From Treponema sp. (GTDB lineage: Bacteria > Spirochaetota > Spirochaetia > Treponematales > Breznakiellaceae), in the NCBI GenBank assembly GCA_009782955.1, contig WRIB01000033.1, positions 1 through 32,914 on the forward strand: DNA of 32,914 bases, given 5' to 3'. Below, piece after piece: positions 10,001-17,202 of the stretch. Position 1 is the stretch's first letter; every line of letters starts with the position of its first letter. Made by a program: the position numbers and the translations under genes. The notes beneath the pieces are model-generated. The model was not told the DNA's origin, did not search any database, and saw only the letters and a list, made by a program, of their open reading frames with translations.

Positions 10001-10205
10001 CTACCGGAATGGTAACCACTTGCCTGATATCTTCCGCTCCCAAACCCGGATACAGTGTTTCCACAGTTACCCGCGGAAACGGAAATTCAGGCAGCCGCTG
10101 AACCGGTAAAACCGAAAGAGAAAAAATTCCTGCCAAAAGCAGAGCAGCCAAAAACATAATTACTGACACAGGACGGCGTATACATAAATTAATAAGATTC
10201 TTCAT
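7077..10205 (-). CDS. RND-family inner-membrane pump, first copy
   Basis: A 1042-residue AcrB-like transporter with the full family layout: TM1 at about 12-32, porter domain (TIPVEDALSSVKGLERM), TM bundle from about 340, TM7 near 545, second porter domain, TM bundle from about 880. The proton-relay Asp411 in GLVSDTSVI is present while its AcrB neighbour Asp is Thr. The TM10 Lys is replaced by Asn (GLSVNSGMVL). These substitutions match those in the adjacent second pump, so the pair probably shares a relay variant. It would work with the adaptor (13232-14599) and TolC-like channel (14620-16008) encoded upstream to move substrates across both membranes. The gene starts 17 bases after the upstream lipoprotein stop with only a weak ribosome site (GAGTGA). 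Whether it exports drugs, lipids or other envelope compounds cannot be told from sequence. Confidence 0.94.
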   Translation of the reverse strand: MKNLINLCIRRPVSVIMFLAALLLAGIFSLSVLPVQRLPEFPFPRVTVETLYPGLGAEDIRQVVTIPVEDALSSVKGLERMRSISRDGASLIVLDFRWGTDSGAASVLVREAIDAVYPSLPEGALKPAVIPGDPDEQAQLIVAVRSPLGPVFARNLAEYELRSLFRRIDGVGTVMLSGGEREELAIKVDVPRALSRALPLSALAEILSAETANIPAGNARDGDKELVVVSQGKPGTEAELEQLIFPSQNGAFVIGDIGSLERTTIKKESVFIVSGTNQSSDKSEYNTSEFTALEVFRRPGADPVKLSRDLQKVTAEASAVFSRDAEIKIVYDDAASIVPGIRQLFVSVILGTAAVMIVLFFNLKSFRYSLLAGLSLPLSMAASVSVLAVMGRTLNNISLSGIALGVGLVSDTSVIILDLLHNGFDKSKKPDCGELGALAASVAASSFGGTATTAVVFIPVMFLPGPLGSLFGDLSIALVVSILTGWLYAQCALPSLFRMFFPSKGSAVNNGNKITMFGGKNHPGDFVINRYAPLLKSCVQKPGKVLLIMIFFCTAGFALLVTRPVSFVSADSAAEIEVVLNFPPGTVMEKIAEEASILGEQLDVISGIDLVFGRAGSEKEDAARRSDPDYRKECFIFRCVLGSKQKSITVLSSINSLLEKQNYECFARFPQDKTEKLLGLSSSAVMAVKGRSREEAESRAALAEDLIRREGFVVTRRPAGFRSEIRVVPDREASAHAGISTVETAMALYAAAEGLELGELELEGKPLAMKLSALAMPELELMPIVFRDNGPVFAGSINNFVPRETSAALARLDRSDTLYLEAYLQSGTLRRADEGEHEFAQFPSGKEKKLNAVLSSLCSEGKEQGFVRADESTFTRYRSSLILTVVLVLILLYLTMGVEFESFSLPLVLFLAIPFSLAGSGPALFLSGAGLDSSSVLALMVLFGLSVNSGMVLYELAAEKYRHGKTAAESVYEAALNRVRPVITTALTTVFALLPLVISPLGAKEHSMAAAMLGGIITCTTLTLFALPPVLIRFLQKQSGEM

Positions 10206-10222
10206 CGTTCACTCTGAATAAA

Positions 10223-11743
10223 TTATTTTAATAACAAAAAACGCTGTGCTTCTGTACTTTTGTTGCCAAAACTATCCTTAAGCCCTGATCCAATTTCTAT
10301 AGTTACCATTCCCGTATAAGGATGATTTGTCATTACACCCCGGATTTCCACACGGTAACAATTTCCCCACAGCGTTACGGGAGCTGTTACAGTAAAACCG
10401 GAAACCGCAACCGAACGCGGAGAAAAACTCAATGCCCCGTTGGTAGCGCTGAATCTGAATTTCTCCATTAATGAAAGCGGATCAATTGCCGCAGAAGGAG
10501 CAGTTTCAAAATACAATTCCATCCAGGTATTAACCCCTCTGTCAAAGCTGTAATTTCCGCCTTCTATGGGAAAATCGACAAAAAAATCCCCGGTCTTGTA
10601 AAGCAATAGTTCTGATAATGAACCGGGATCTTTGGGAAAACGGAGTCCTTTTAGTACCGGAGGTTTTGAGTATTCGCCGTCTGCTTTAATACGCCAGAGG
10701 ATCTTGTTTTCCATGGCATTACCGGCTCTGTCCCTTACAGTTTTTCCCAAAGTAACAGTGTACGATGATCCGAAAACCGGAATATCAGAAAACCGGTAAA
10801 CCAAAAAATCATAATAACCGGGAGGTGTTTCAGGAATTAATCCCAAAGAAGGTTCACAGCTTAACGCAGATGTTACCGACATGCTGTCAACCGGTTTGGA
10901 AAATTTTAAACCCAATCTATATTCTTTTTCCCAGCCGGTATTTTCTGTAACGCTGCCATTATCTGCGGTAAGAATCATTACCGTAGTATTGGAACTGTTT
11001 AAGGCGCAGGCGGAGAGTAATACCGGCGCAGCAAGATCAACGCCTATTGAAAAATGAAGCAGCTGCTCAAAACCCATTTCCATTTCTTTATCATCCGCTG
11101 TTGCGTTTCCGATATTAAGCCTGTAGGATCGACCGGTAGTCCAGTTTTCCGAAGGAGTAAAAACCGCAAGACAGTTGTCCTTTTCCAGCGCCCATACTCC
11201 GGAAACAGAAGGAGAAAACGAAAGATTTTGCAGAGAAGACCTGTTCATGGGAGAAGAAAAAAGCAATTCGACCCTGCCCCGGTCATCTGCAATTACCCCG
11301 CCATCGTACGGAACGGTTCCAACAAGAAAAGGCCGGCCTCCTCCGTTCCGCGTGGTAAATGCCGCTTCAAATTCCCTTTCCATATTGAGGCCCTTTGTAT
11401 CCTGGGCATCAGTTTTTAGGGTAATAATGTAATCTTTGTTGGCCATTAATGGAGAGACAGGCAAAAAAACCATACGATTTCCTTTCCAGGAAAAATGTCC
11501 GGAAATATTCTGCCCGTTTTCGCTGAGCGAAAAAGATCGTTCCACACTATTCCGGTCCGGTTCCAGCGAAAAAGCCAGGCATACTTCCACCGAAGAAGGA
11601 TCATGATAACCGCCGCCGGGATTCCAGCCGCTTACTTCAAAGACACCATTCCGCAATATGTCACAGGAAAATAAAGACAACGATATAATTGCAATTAAAA
11701 TAATATCCGATCTGTTTTTGTTTGTATTTATGCAATGCCTCAT
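10223..11743 (-). CDS. Lipoprotein with Ig-like (Big_5/SbsA-type) repeats, second paralogue
   Basis: A 506-residue predicted lipoprotein. A hydrophobic signal ends in the lipobox LFSC (Cys27). The mature part has at least three Ig-like modules of about 90-100 residues, each with an F-S-x-P-M-(D/N)-R-x-S type opening, a central G-x-F-S-W-x-G-N-x-x-V-F-x-P strand and an ending such as F-x-A-A-F-T-T. They lie roughly at residues 40-130, 140-235 and 270-360, followed by a divergent C-terminal region. It starts two bases after the stop of its paralogue, behind GGGAGGA. Big_5 modules usually mediate protein or polysaccharide contacts. Its place between adaptor and pump genes suggests a periplasmic or outer-membrane accessory of the efflux complex, but that is inference. 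Confidence 0.8.
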   Translation of the reverse strand: MRHCINTNKNRSDIILIAIISLSLFSCDILRNGVFEVSGWNPGGGYHDPSSVEVCLAFSLEPDRNSVERSFSLSENGQNISGHFSWKGNRMVFLPVSPLMANKDYIITLKTDAQDTKGLNMEREFEAAFTTRNGGGRPFLVGTVPYDGGVIADDRGRVELLFSSPMNRSSLQNLSFSPSVSGVWALEKDNCLAVFTPSENWTTGRSYRLNIGNATADDKEMEMGFEQLLHFSIGVDLAAPVLLSACALNSSNTTVMILTADNGSVTENTGWEKEYRLGLKFSKPVDSMSVTSALSCEPSLGLIPETPPGYYDFLVYRFSDIPVFGSSYTVTLGKTVRDRAGNAMENKILWRIKADGEYSKPPVLKGLRFPKDPGSLSELLLYKTGDFFVDFPIEGGNYSFDRGVNTWMELYFETAPSAAIDPLSLMEKFRFSATNGALSFSPRSVAVSGFTVTAPVTLWGNCYRVEIRGVMTNHPYTGMVTIEIGSGLKDSFGNKSTEAQRFLLLK

Positions 11744-11745
11744 TA

Positions 11746-13251
11746 TCAGGATCCTCCCTTCTCAATTTCCAGAAAAATGAACGTATCTTCTTTAAGGTAT
11801 GATCCTTTTCCGTCGGATATACCGCCCCTTCCGCCGGGCAGTACTAGTCTGTAGTAATGTTTTTCTCCGGCTGTACTTTGTTCTATTCCTTCCCACTGCA
11901 AAACAACCGTATCGGCAGACCACCAGCGTGCTGAACGAAAACTAACCGGCTTTAGAGTTCCGGGAAAAAATGTTTCCAGCCTTAATGCAAGGACAATGGC
12001 AGACTGCGAAAGAGGGCTTATTGAATGAGAAAACCGAATCGTTATGGTACAGATCCCTTCGGGCATTACTGCCCCTGTTAAATAAATTCCGTTATGATCC
12101 GGTACAATTCCTCCAAAGCCGGCATTCAGGGAAATTATGGAAAGGAAAGGTATGTCGGCAATAAAAGAAAGAGAAAAATCTTTTTCCATTTTAAGGCCGC
12201 CGGTATCTCTTGCGTCGGCAGAAATAATAAGTGTATAGGTTTTTTCCGGTTCGGGATCCCGGTCGGGAATGAACACCGCCGTATCAGGTTTCCACATTTC
12301 CGAACGGCCTGCAAGGGGAGGCTCAAAACGTATTGTACGCAACACCGATTCATCCATCGGCTTGTTAAACTCTATTCCAATTGCCTGATCCGGGCCGAGA
12401 CCGGTTTCAACCGGAGAACCGGTTTTGAGCCACCATAACCCCGAACCAGCATTTCCCCTGATCAGCGGAAATACATTTATAACAGCAGGAAGAATTCTGT
12501 CTGCATCAGTTACAAAACGGCAGTTTATTTCCCTGCCCAGGGGAACGGAGTTTTTTCCTTTTGCTTTATTGCTTAAACTCCAGCGGTAGACCATCCATGG
12601 ATTAAGATTGTTCTTTGGATGAATTTCCAGTACTGTATCATCAGCAGACCAAATGAAGTCCCGTTCGCTTACTCCGTCTATATAAAAAGCATCGATTGTA
12701 CTTTGCCGATCCATGGGTTGAGAAAAGACAATGCTTACAAAAGCGCCTTCTTCGCTTCTTACTCCTACCGACGAACCGTCTGCAGGGGTATAGGCTACAA
12801 CATAGGGCGCTGCTTCCCGGTGGAGTGCATAAAAAGAAACATGCTTCTTTATTCTCTCTTCTCTGCCGTCCTGCGCATAGATCGTTCCTTCCAGATTAAT
12901 GGTATACCGTACTCCCGGCAGCCAGCTTTCCAGCGGAGTAAAACGGAGTTCATTTCCACTCCAGGAAAGATCTCCTCTGACAGAAGAACCGGAAACCTGT
13001 ACCGATAAAATTTTCTGTGTACCGAGCTTATCCATAGGCGTATCAAAACATACCGAAAGGGAAGTTGATCCTTCGGGAAGTATTGTATTGTCTGCATCAG
13101 GGTATATGCTAAAACCAATCATCGAAAGATTAATAAAATTTTTGCAGCTTCCAAAAAGAAACAATGTTACAACATTTAAGAAAAAAATTTTACATAAAGA
13201 GCAGGATAACTTACGAAAGAAACAGCATCTGTTAATGTTCGGGTATAACAT
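11746..13251 (-). CDS. Lipoprotein with Ig-like (Big_5/SbsA-type) repeats, first paralogue
   Basis: A 501-residue predicted lipoprotein. I chose the ATG at 13251 because AAGGAAGG lies just before it; an in-frame ATG at 13275 has no ribosome site. The first 20 bases overlap the end of the adaptor gene. The signal is long and Cys-rich (lipobox FGSC, Cys36). Three Ig-like modules carry the family pattern: SVCFDTPMDK with DLSWSGNELRFTP, SIVFSQPMDRQS with DFIWSADDTVLEIHP, and GIEFNKPMDES with a MWKPDTAVFIP strand. A C-terminal beta-rich part follows. Layout and motif spacing match the next gene, so the two arose by tandem duplication and have diverged strongly. Translational coupling to the adaptor points to a shared complex. 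Location (periplasm-facing or surface) is not known. Confidence 0.8.
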   Translation of the reverse strand: MLYPNINRCCFFRKLSCSLCKIFFLNVVTLFLFGSCKNFINLSMIGFSIYPDADNTILPEGSTSLSVCFDTPMDKLGTQKILSVQVSGSSVRGDLSWSGNELRFTPLESWLPGVRYTINLEGTIYAQDGREERIKKHVSFYALHREAAPYVVAYTPADGSSVGVRSEEGAFVSIVFSQPMDRQSTIDAFYIDGVSERDFIWSADDTVLEIHPKNNLNPWMVYRWSLSNKAKGKNSVPLGREINCRFVTDADRILPAVINVFPLIRGNAGSGLWWLKTGSPVETGLGPDQAIGIEFNKPMDESVLRTIRFEPPLAGRSEMWKPDTAVFIPDRDPEPEKTYTLIISADARDTGGLKMEKDFSLSFIADIPFLSIISLNAGFGGIVPDHNGIYLTGAVMPEGICTITIRFSHSISPLSQSAIVLALRLETFFPGTLKPVSFRSARWWSADTVVLQWEGIEQSTAGEKHYYRLVLPGGRGGISDGKGSYLKEDTFIFLEIEKGGS

Positions 13252-14599
13252 GAAGCCCTTCCTTAATCGAAGCATCAGGATTTACCACTACTGTTTCTCC
13301 GGCCTTAAGACCGGAATATACTTCCCGGTTTTCACCATAGAGAAGGCCAAACTTTATTTTCCGTTCATGCGCCCTTCCCTGACTGATTATAAAAACACTT
13401 CCTTCATCATCTTTTCTATTAACAATGGCGCTTTCGGCCACCGTTAAAGCAAAACGTTCGTCGGCAAGCCGGATCGTTACCCTTGCAAACATTCCGGGTT
13501 TAAGTTTATCTTCCTTTGCTACCACCTCATGCGGCAATAAAACCCGGACAGAAAAAGTAAAAGACTGGCTATCTGCCTGAGGCGAAACAAGGTCAACTGT
13601 ACCATCATAAATTTCCCCGGCGCCGTCTACTTTTACTTTTGCAGTCATACCTTTGCGCAGCTGCAGGGCATCGCTTTCCCGCAAGGAAAAAATAACATAG
13701 AGGGCGCCGGTATCCATAAGTGTAAGAATTTTATCTTCTTTCTTTGCCCGTTCTCCTTCTTCAAGATAACGGATGCCAACAGTACCGGCGGCGGGACTGT
13801 AAATGGTTAATTCCGATTTGGCAAGGCGAACCGATTCCAATTCCTTTACGGCAGCCTCCAATTGAGCTTCTGCCGCTTCTGTTTCCGCCCTGAGTGTCAG
13901 CGTAGAAAGAACAACCAACGCTGAATGGCGTTCAGCTTCGGAAGCAAAACCGGAAGTGGGAAAAAGTCCTGTCCTTCGCAGATCATCATCTCTAAGTCCC
14001 ACAGTACGAATTTTTAAATCCCTTTCCATCAGCGTCAGTTGTTCCTCAGCGTTCGAAAGATTAAAGCGGGTTTCCCGAATTGCTTCTTCGCTTAATCCTC
14101 CGGCACCATAGAGTTTTTCCTGATCCTCGGCTTTTCGCCTCTGCTCTTCCAGAATTTTTCCTGCCTGAAAAAATTCTGCCTCAGCTTTCGCTATGCCAAG
14201 TATTTCCGCTTCGGCTCTGAATTCTCCTTCCAGTAAACGTGATTTAGTCAGCTTTAACGCTGCCGCTGCCTGAGAATAGGCATTCTCCGCCCTGCCAACC
14301 GCCAAATCCAATTGAGGATTATTTATCTCGACAATTTTTGCAGCATTGGGCACCACAGTTCCTTCACGGTAATATATGCGGTTAATCACCCCATCCTGAG
14401 AAGCATTCACATCTACCTTGGTCAGAAAAGATAAACTGCCAAAACCAGTAACTTCTTCAGTAATCATTTTTTCTTCCGCCGCTGCAATCTTTACCCGCGG
14501 AATATAACCGTCGGTGGCAGCCTGAACTTTCTTACAGGAAGAAAGAAAAACTCCCAAAATAAAACAGGACAAAAGAAAACCATATCTTAAGCTCTTCAT
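13232..14599 (-). CDS. RND efflux adaptor (membrane fusion protein), lipoprotein
   Basis: A 455-residue HlyD/AcrA-type periplasmic adaptor that links the inner-membrane pump to the TolC-like channel. The signal ends in the lipobox FLSSC (Cys22), so it is probably lipid-anchored like AcrA. The order is: lipoyl half-motif near residues 55-90 (VNASQDGVINRIYYREGTVV), a long alpha-helical hairpin with Ala/Glu/Lys-rich heptads at about 95-265, the second lipoyl half (IYSPAAGTVGIRYLEEGE) and a beta-barrel plus membrane-proximal domain (KPGMFARVTIRL). It starts behind a good AAGGAG site, 20 bases after the TolC gene. The hairpin is long enough to reach a TolC tip. Length is slightly above that of typical RND adaptors (about 380-400). 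Confidence 0.92.
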   Translation of the reverse strand: MKSLRYGFLLSCFILGVFLSSCKKVQAATDGYIPRVKIAAAEEKMITEEVTGFGSLSFLTKVDVNASQDGVINRIYYREGTVVPNAAKIVEINNPQLDLAVGRAENAYSQAAAALKLTKSRLLEGEFRAEAEILGIAKAEAEFFQAGKILEEQRRKAEDQEKLYGAGGLSEEAIRETRFNLSNAEEQLTLMERDLKIRTVGLRDDDLRRTGLFPTSGFASEAERHSALVVLSTLTLRAETEAAEAQLEAAVKELESVRLAKSELTIYSPAAGTVGIRYLEEGERAKKEDKILTLMDTGALYVIFSLRESDALQLRKGMTAKVKVDGAGEIYDGTVDLVSPQADSQSFTFSVRVLLPHEVVAKEDKLKPGMFARVTIRLADERFALTVAESAIVNRKDDEGSVFIISQGRAHERKIKFGLLYGENREVYSGLKAGETVVVNPDASIKEGLHVIPEH

Positions 14600-14619
14600 G
14601 TTTTGCTCCTTAATTTTTA

Positions 14620-16008
14620 TTACTGAATTGATCTATATCGCCGGAAGAACGATTCCAGGCTCCCCGGAGGAAGATCGATAAACCTTTCCAGTGAACGTTC
14701 CGCTTCCAGAAGTGCAATTGCAGCTTCAACCGCCACCATTTCTTTTTTTTCGTATTCAAGACGTTCTTCCATCAGTTCCAATCGTGTAATTCGTCCAAGA
14801 GAAAGAAGAACCTCGCTTAAACGATACTTTTCGGCGCCAAGTTTTAGGGATTCTACAGCCAGCATACGGCGTTGTTCGTTTAATTGCAGATTATTCACTT
14901 CGAGTACCGCTTGTCTTGCAAGCCTGTCCAGAACGTTTTGATAATTTTCCCGTTCCAGTGCCAGAGCAAGACCGGCCTGTTTTGCACTGAGGCCGGAAGC
15001 AGGATCCGGCAATGGTGTAAAGGAACCCTGAAGTTTTGCAGTTTTGTCATACGGCGGTTCCCATCCGGCGCTGCCTCCGGTACTTGCGCCAAACCAGGGA
15101 GAAGAAAAGCTTAAGGTAATTCCGGCCGTCCAGCTTTGCCTGGTTAACGGATAATGCTGACCGCTTACCGAATAAGTTCCTATTGCCTTTACGGCGGGAA
15201 TCCAGCTTCGGGATGCAAATTTTGCTTCTGTTTCCTTTTGCATAATCGAATGAACAATACGGTGTAAATCTGGATTTCTGCCCAACGCCAAACGATGAAC
15301 AGCTATTGCATCGGGAATTACCGGAGAACGATAAATGTCCACCTGTTCCGAAAGTTCCGGCATATCATCCAGTCCCAGCAATTCCATAAATTGCTTTTCC
15401 AATTCTTCGCCTTGAATTTTCATTGACAGCAATTCCAGTTCCGCTTCCCTTACAGTAATATCCGCATGAATTAAATCCAGCGGAATTATCATTCCCAAAA
15501 TCAATTCTTCCTCAAGGATCCGTTTCTGTTCATTTAGTGAAAGCAGCGCTGCTTCCCGAATAACAATAATCAACCGGGACAATAAAATTTGCCGGTAAAA
15601 GGAAAGCGCCGCTTCAATTACAGCCGATTCATTCCGCTTTAATTCATCAGAAAGGAGGATTAATTCCGTACGTTCTGCGGCCCGGGCCGTTCTGGTTCTG
15701 CCGCCATCAAACAGCAATTGTTCCATGTTGATCGAATACGTTTTGGTGAATGAATCAGCGCTAATCAAAGATAGTCGTTCATCCTCAGAAGCCACAAAAC
15801 TCAGTTGGGGCAAAAAAGCGCGCATTGACAAAGCCCATGTCCCTTCCCTCAATGCACGCTGAGCGCGGAACATCTTAATTTCCGCAGAAGCTGCAACGGC
15901 AAGGCGGCCTGTTTCTTCAAAGCCAAGAATCATCCTTTTATCAGTTCGTTGAGCCAGTACGGAATGCGCTGTTAAAAAACAAAGAACCATAATGTAAAAT
16001 GTTTTCAT
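14620..16008 (-). CDS. TolC-family outer-membrane efflux channel
   Basis: A 462-residue outer-membrane factor. A cleavable signal peptide (about residues 1-19, ending VLA-Q) is followed by two similar halves, each with long helices (Leu/Glu/Ala-rich heptads) and amphipathic strands, for example FVASEDERLSLIS followed by YSINMEQLLFDGG in the first half and SYSVSGQHYPLTRQSWTAGITLSFSSPW across two strands in the second. Length and layout match the OEP family. It has a normal signal rather than a lipobox, unlike OprM-type members. The ATG overlaps the stop of the upstream small lipoprotein gene by four bases (ATGA). With the adaptor and RND genes downstream it completes a tripartite envelope pump. 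Confidence 0.9.
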   Translation of the reverse strand: MKTFYIMVLCFLTAHSVLAQRTDKRMILGFEETGRLAVAASAEIKMFRAQRALREGTWALSMRAFLPQLSFVASEDERLSLISADSFTKTYSINMEQLLFDGGRTRTARAAERTELILLSDELKRNESAVIEAALSFYRQILLSRLIIVIREAALLSLNEQKRILEEELILGMIIPLDLIHADITVREAELELLSMKIQGEELEKQFMELLGLDDMPELSEQVDIYRSPVIPDAIAVHRLALGRNPDLHRIVHSIMQKETEAKFASRSWIPAVKAIGTYSVSGQHYPLTRQSWTAGITLSFSSPWFGASTGGSAGWEPPYDKTAKLQGSFTPLPDPASGLSAKQAGLALALERENYQNVLDRLARQAVLEVNNLQLNEQRRMLAVESLKLGAEKYRLSEVLLSLGRITRLELMEERLEYEKKEMVAVEAAIALLEAERSLERFIDLPPGSLESFFRRYRSIQ

Positions 16009-16562
16009 TTTTTCGGAAGCGCCCTTAATGCATTTGACAAAGCCGATTCCAAAAGATCATGAAGGGTCTTTGACGACGAAAAACTTTTAGCTCCGGAAAG
16101 AATGGCCTTACCCGCAGCAAGAACTGTTCTTTTTCCCGGTTTACCCGCCGTCACATCATCTGCATTTTCCATTATTTCGTTCTTCCAAACCAAAATTTCT
16201 GCAGACAGGGAACGGCGGGTTTTCCAGTTTTCCATATATTCACGCTCTATCAATACTGCATCTATCTTGTATGCAGGCAATTGTTCCGGTAAAGCAGTTC
16301 CCTGTGAAACCTGCTTATACCCTGCCTTTGCCAGAAGAAGCGGCAAAAGCCTCTTTGTTTCTGACTCGACCGAATCCCAGTCTGCATTTTTATCTACCTG
16401 TATGGTTCCTATTTCCAAGGTATCAAAAAACCTGCCGGTGTCCGGCGACCAGTTTTTACCGGAAGGAATACCCAGCATGGAACAGGAAAGTAAACACAGG
16501 CTTAGACATACGCCAAAAAAAATATTCAGGAAAATGCTTTTAAGCCGAAAGTTATTGATCAT
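16005..16562 (-). CDS. Small lipoprotein of the efflux operon, family not recognised
   Basis: A 185-residue predicted lipoprotein (lipobox LLSC, Cys27). The mature part has a compact alpha/beta look: a strand (TLEIGTIQVDK), a helix (SVESETKRLLPLLLAKAGYKQV), strands (AYKIDAVLIEREYM, RSLSAEILVW) and a C-terminal helix (SKTLHDLLESALSNALRAL). That order resembles small periplasmic lipoproteins that assist envelope transport or assembly (DUF4136-, LptE- or ABC-auxiliary-like), but I cannot assign it to one. It is bracketed by four-base ATGA overlaps with the TPR lipoprotein gene before it and the TolC gene after it, so coupled translation is likely. A fitting role would be assembly or gating of the channel; this is inference. 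Confidence 0.75.
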   Translation of the reverse strand: MINNFRLKSIFLNIFFGVCLSLCLLSCSMLGIPSGKNWSPDTGRFFDTLEIGTIQVDKNADWDSVESETKRLLPLLLAKAGYKQVSQGTALPEQLPAYKIDAVLIEREYMENWKTRRSLSAEILVWKNEIMENADDVTAGKPGKRTVLAAGKAILSGAKSFSSSKTLHDLLESALSNALRALPKK

Positions 16563-17200
16563 TTTAATGTCTCCATAGTGTCGATTACCGTCCTGAGATC
16601 GCCTATCCCCTTATTCAAACTTGTATTCCAGGGCAGGAGCAGTTCAGCCTTGCGAAGATCTTCCAAAGCGCCTCCGCCGTTTCCCGCAGTCCATCGAAGT
16701 TTTGCCCGGTCTACAAAAACCAGAGCTGTTTCTGCCGAAGCCTCTACGGCTCTGTCCAGCAAAGCGGCTGCATCTTCTGCATCTCCCCGTTGAAGCGCCA
16801 GATCGGAAGCCAGCCGCAAAGCGCGAATATCCTGGGGATTATTCCGAAGCATCATCTCTGCGACTTTTTGGGCTTCGTCTTCCCTGTCCTGTTCACGCAG
16901 GATTCTCGCAAGAAAAAGGGCTGCCTCGCCCGAACCGGGAGTTTTGTGCAGAATCCTGCGCAGTAATACTTCCGCTTCATTTCCCCTGCCGGAAAAATAG
17001 AGTGCTTTGGATCGCAGCACAAGAGCGGGAGAAAAATCCTTTACCTTCTCGAGCATCGAGGAAGTTTCTTCAAAACGGCCCTGAGTATAGGCAGCGGAAG
17101 CACGGCTATAAAGAATCAGCGTTTCTTCATTCACTTCGTCCTTACAGGAAATAAAAAGCGTTGTTAAAAAAAGCAAAATTGCAGTTTTACGAATTATCAT
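16559..17200 (-). CDS. TPR lipoprotein of the efflux operon
   Basis: A 213-residue predicted lipoprotein (short signal, lipobox FISC, Cys19) followed by about five tetratricopeptide-like helical pairs. Recognisable units include AYTQGRFEETSSMLEKVKD, GRGNEAEVLLRRILHKTPGS, EAALFLARILREQDREDEA, LASDLALQRGDAEDAAALLD and ALEDLRKAELLLPWN. TPR folds are protein-binding scaffolds. It starts behind AGGGG, two bases after the stop of the preceding lipoprotein gene, and its stop overlaps the start of the next gene. It is probably a periplasmic scaffold for the outer-membrane side of the pump. No enzymatic motif was seen. Confidence 0.78.
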   Translation of the reverse strand: MIIRKTAILLFLTTLFISCKDEVNEETLILYSRASAAYTQGRFEETSSMLEKVKDFSPALVLRSKALYFSGRGNEAEVLLRRILHKTPGSGEAALFLARILREQDREDEAQKVAEMMLRNNPQDIRALRLASDLALQRGDAEDAAALLDRAVEASAETALVFVDRAKLRWTAGNGGGALEDLRKAELLLPWNTSLNKGIGDLRTVIDTMETLK

Positions 17201-17202
17201 GA

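Noticed and set aside
12899..13447. A 182-residue plus-strand frame across the adaptor/Ig-like lipoprotein junction
   Set aside because: Both minus-strand genes here are well supported. The frame has no ribosome site and random-looking composition.
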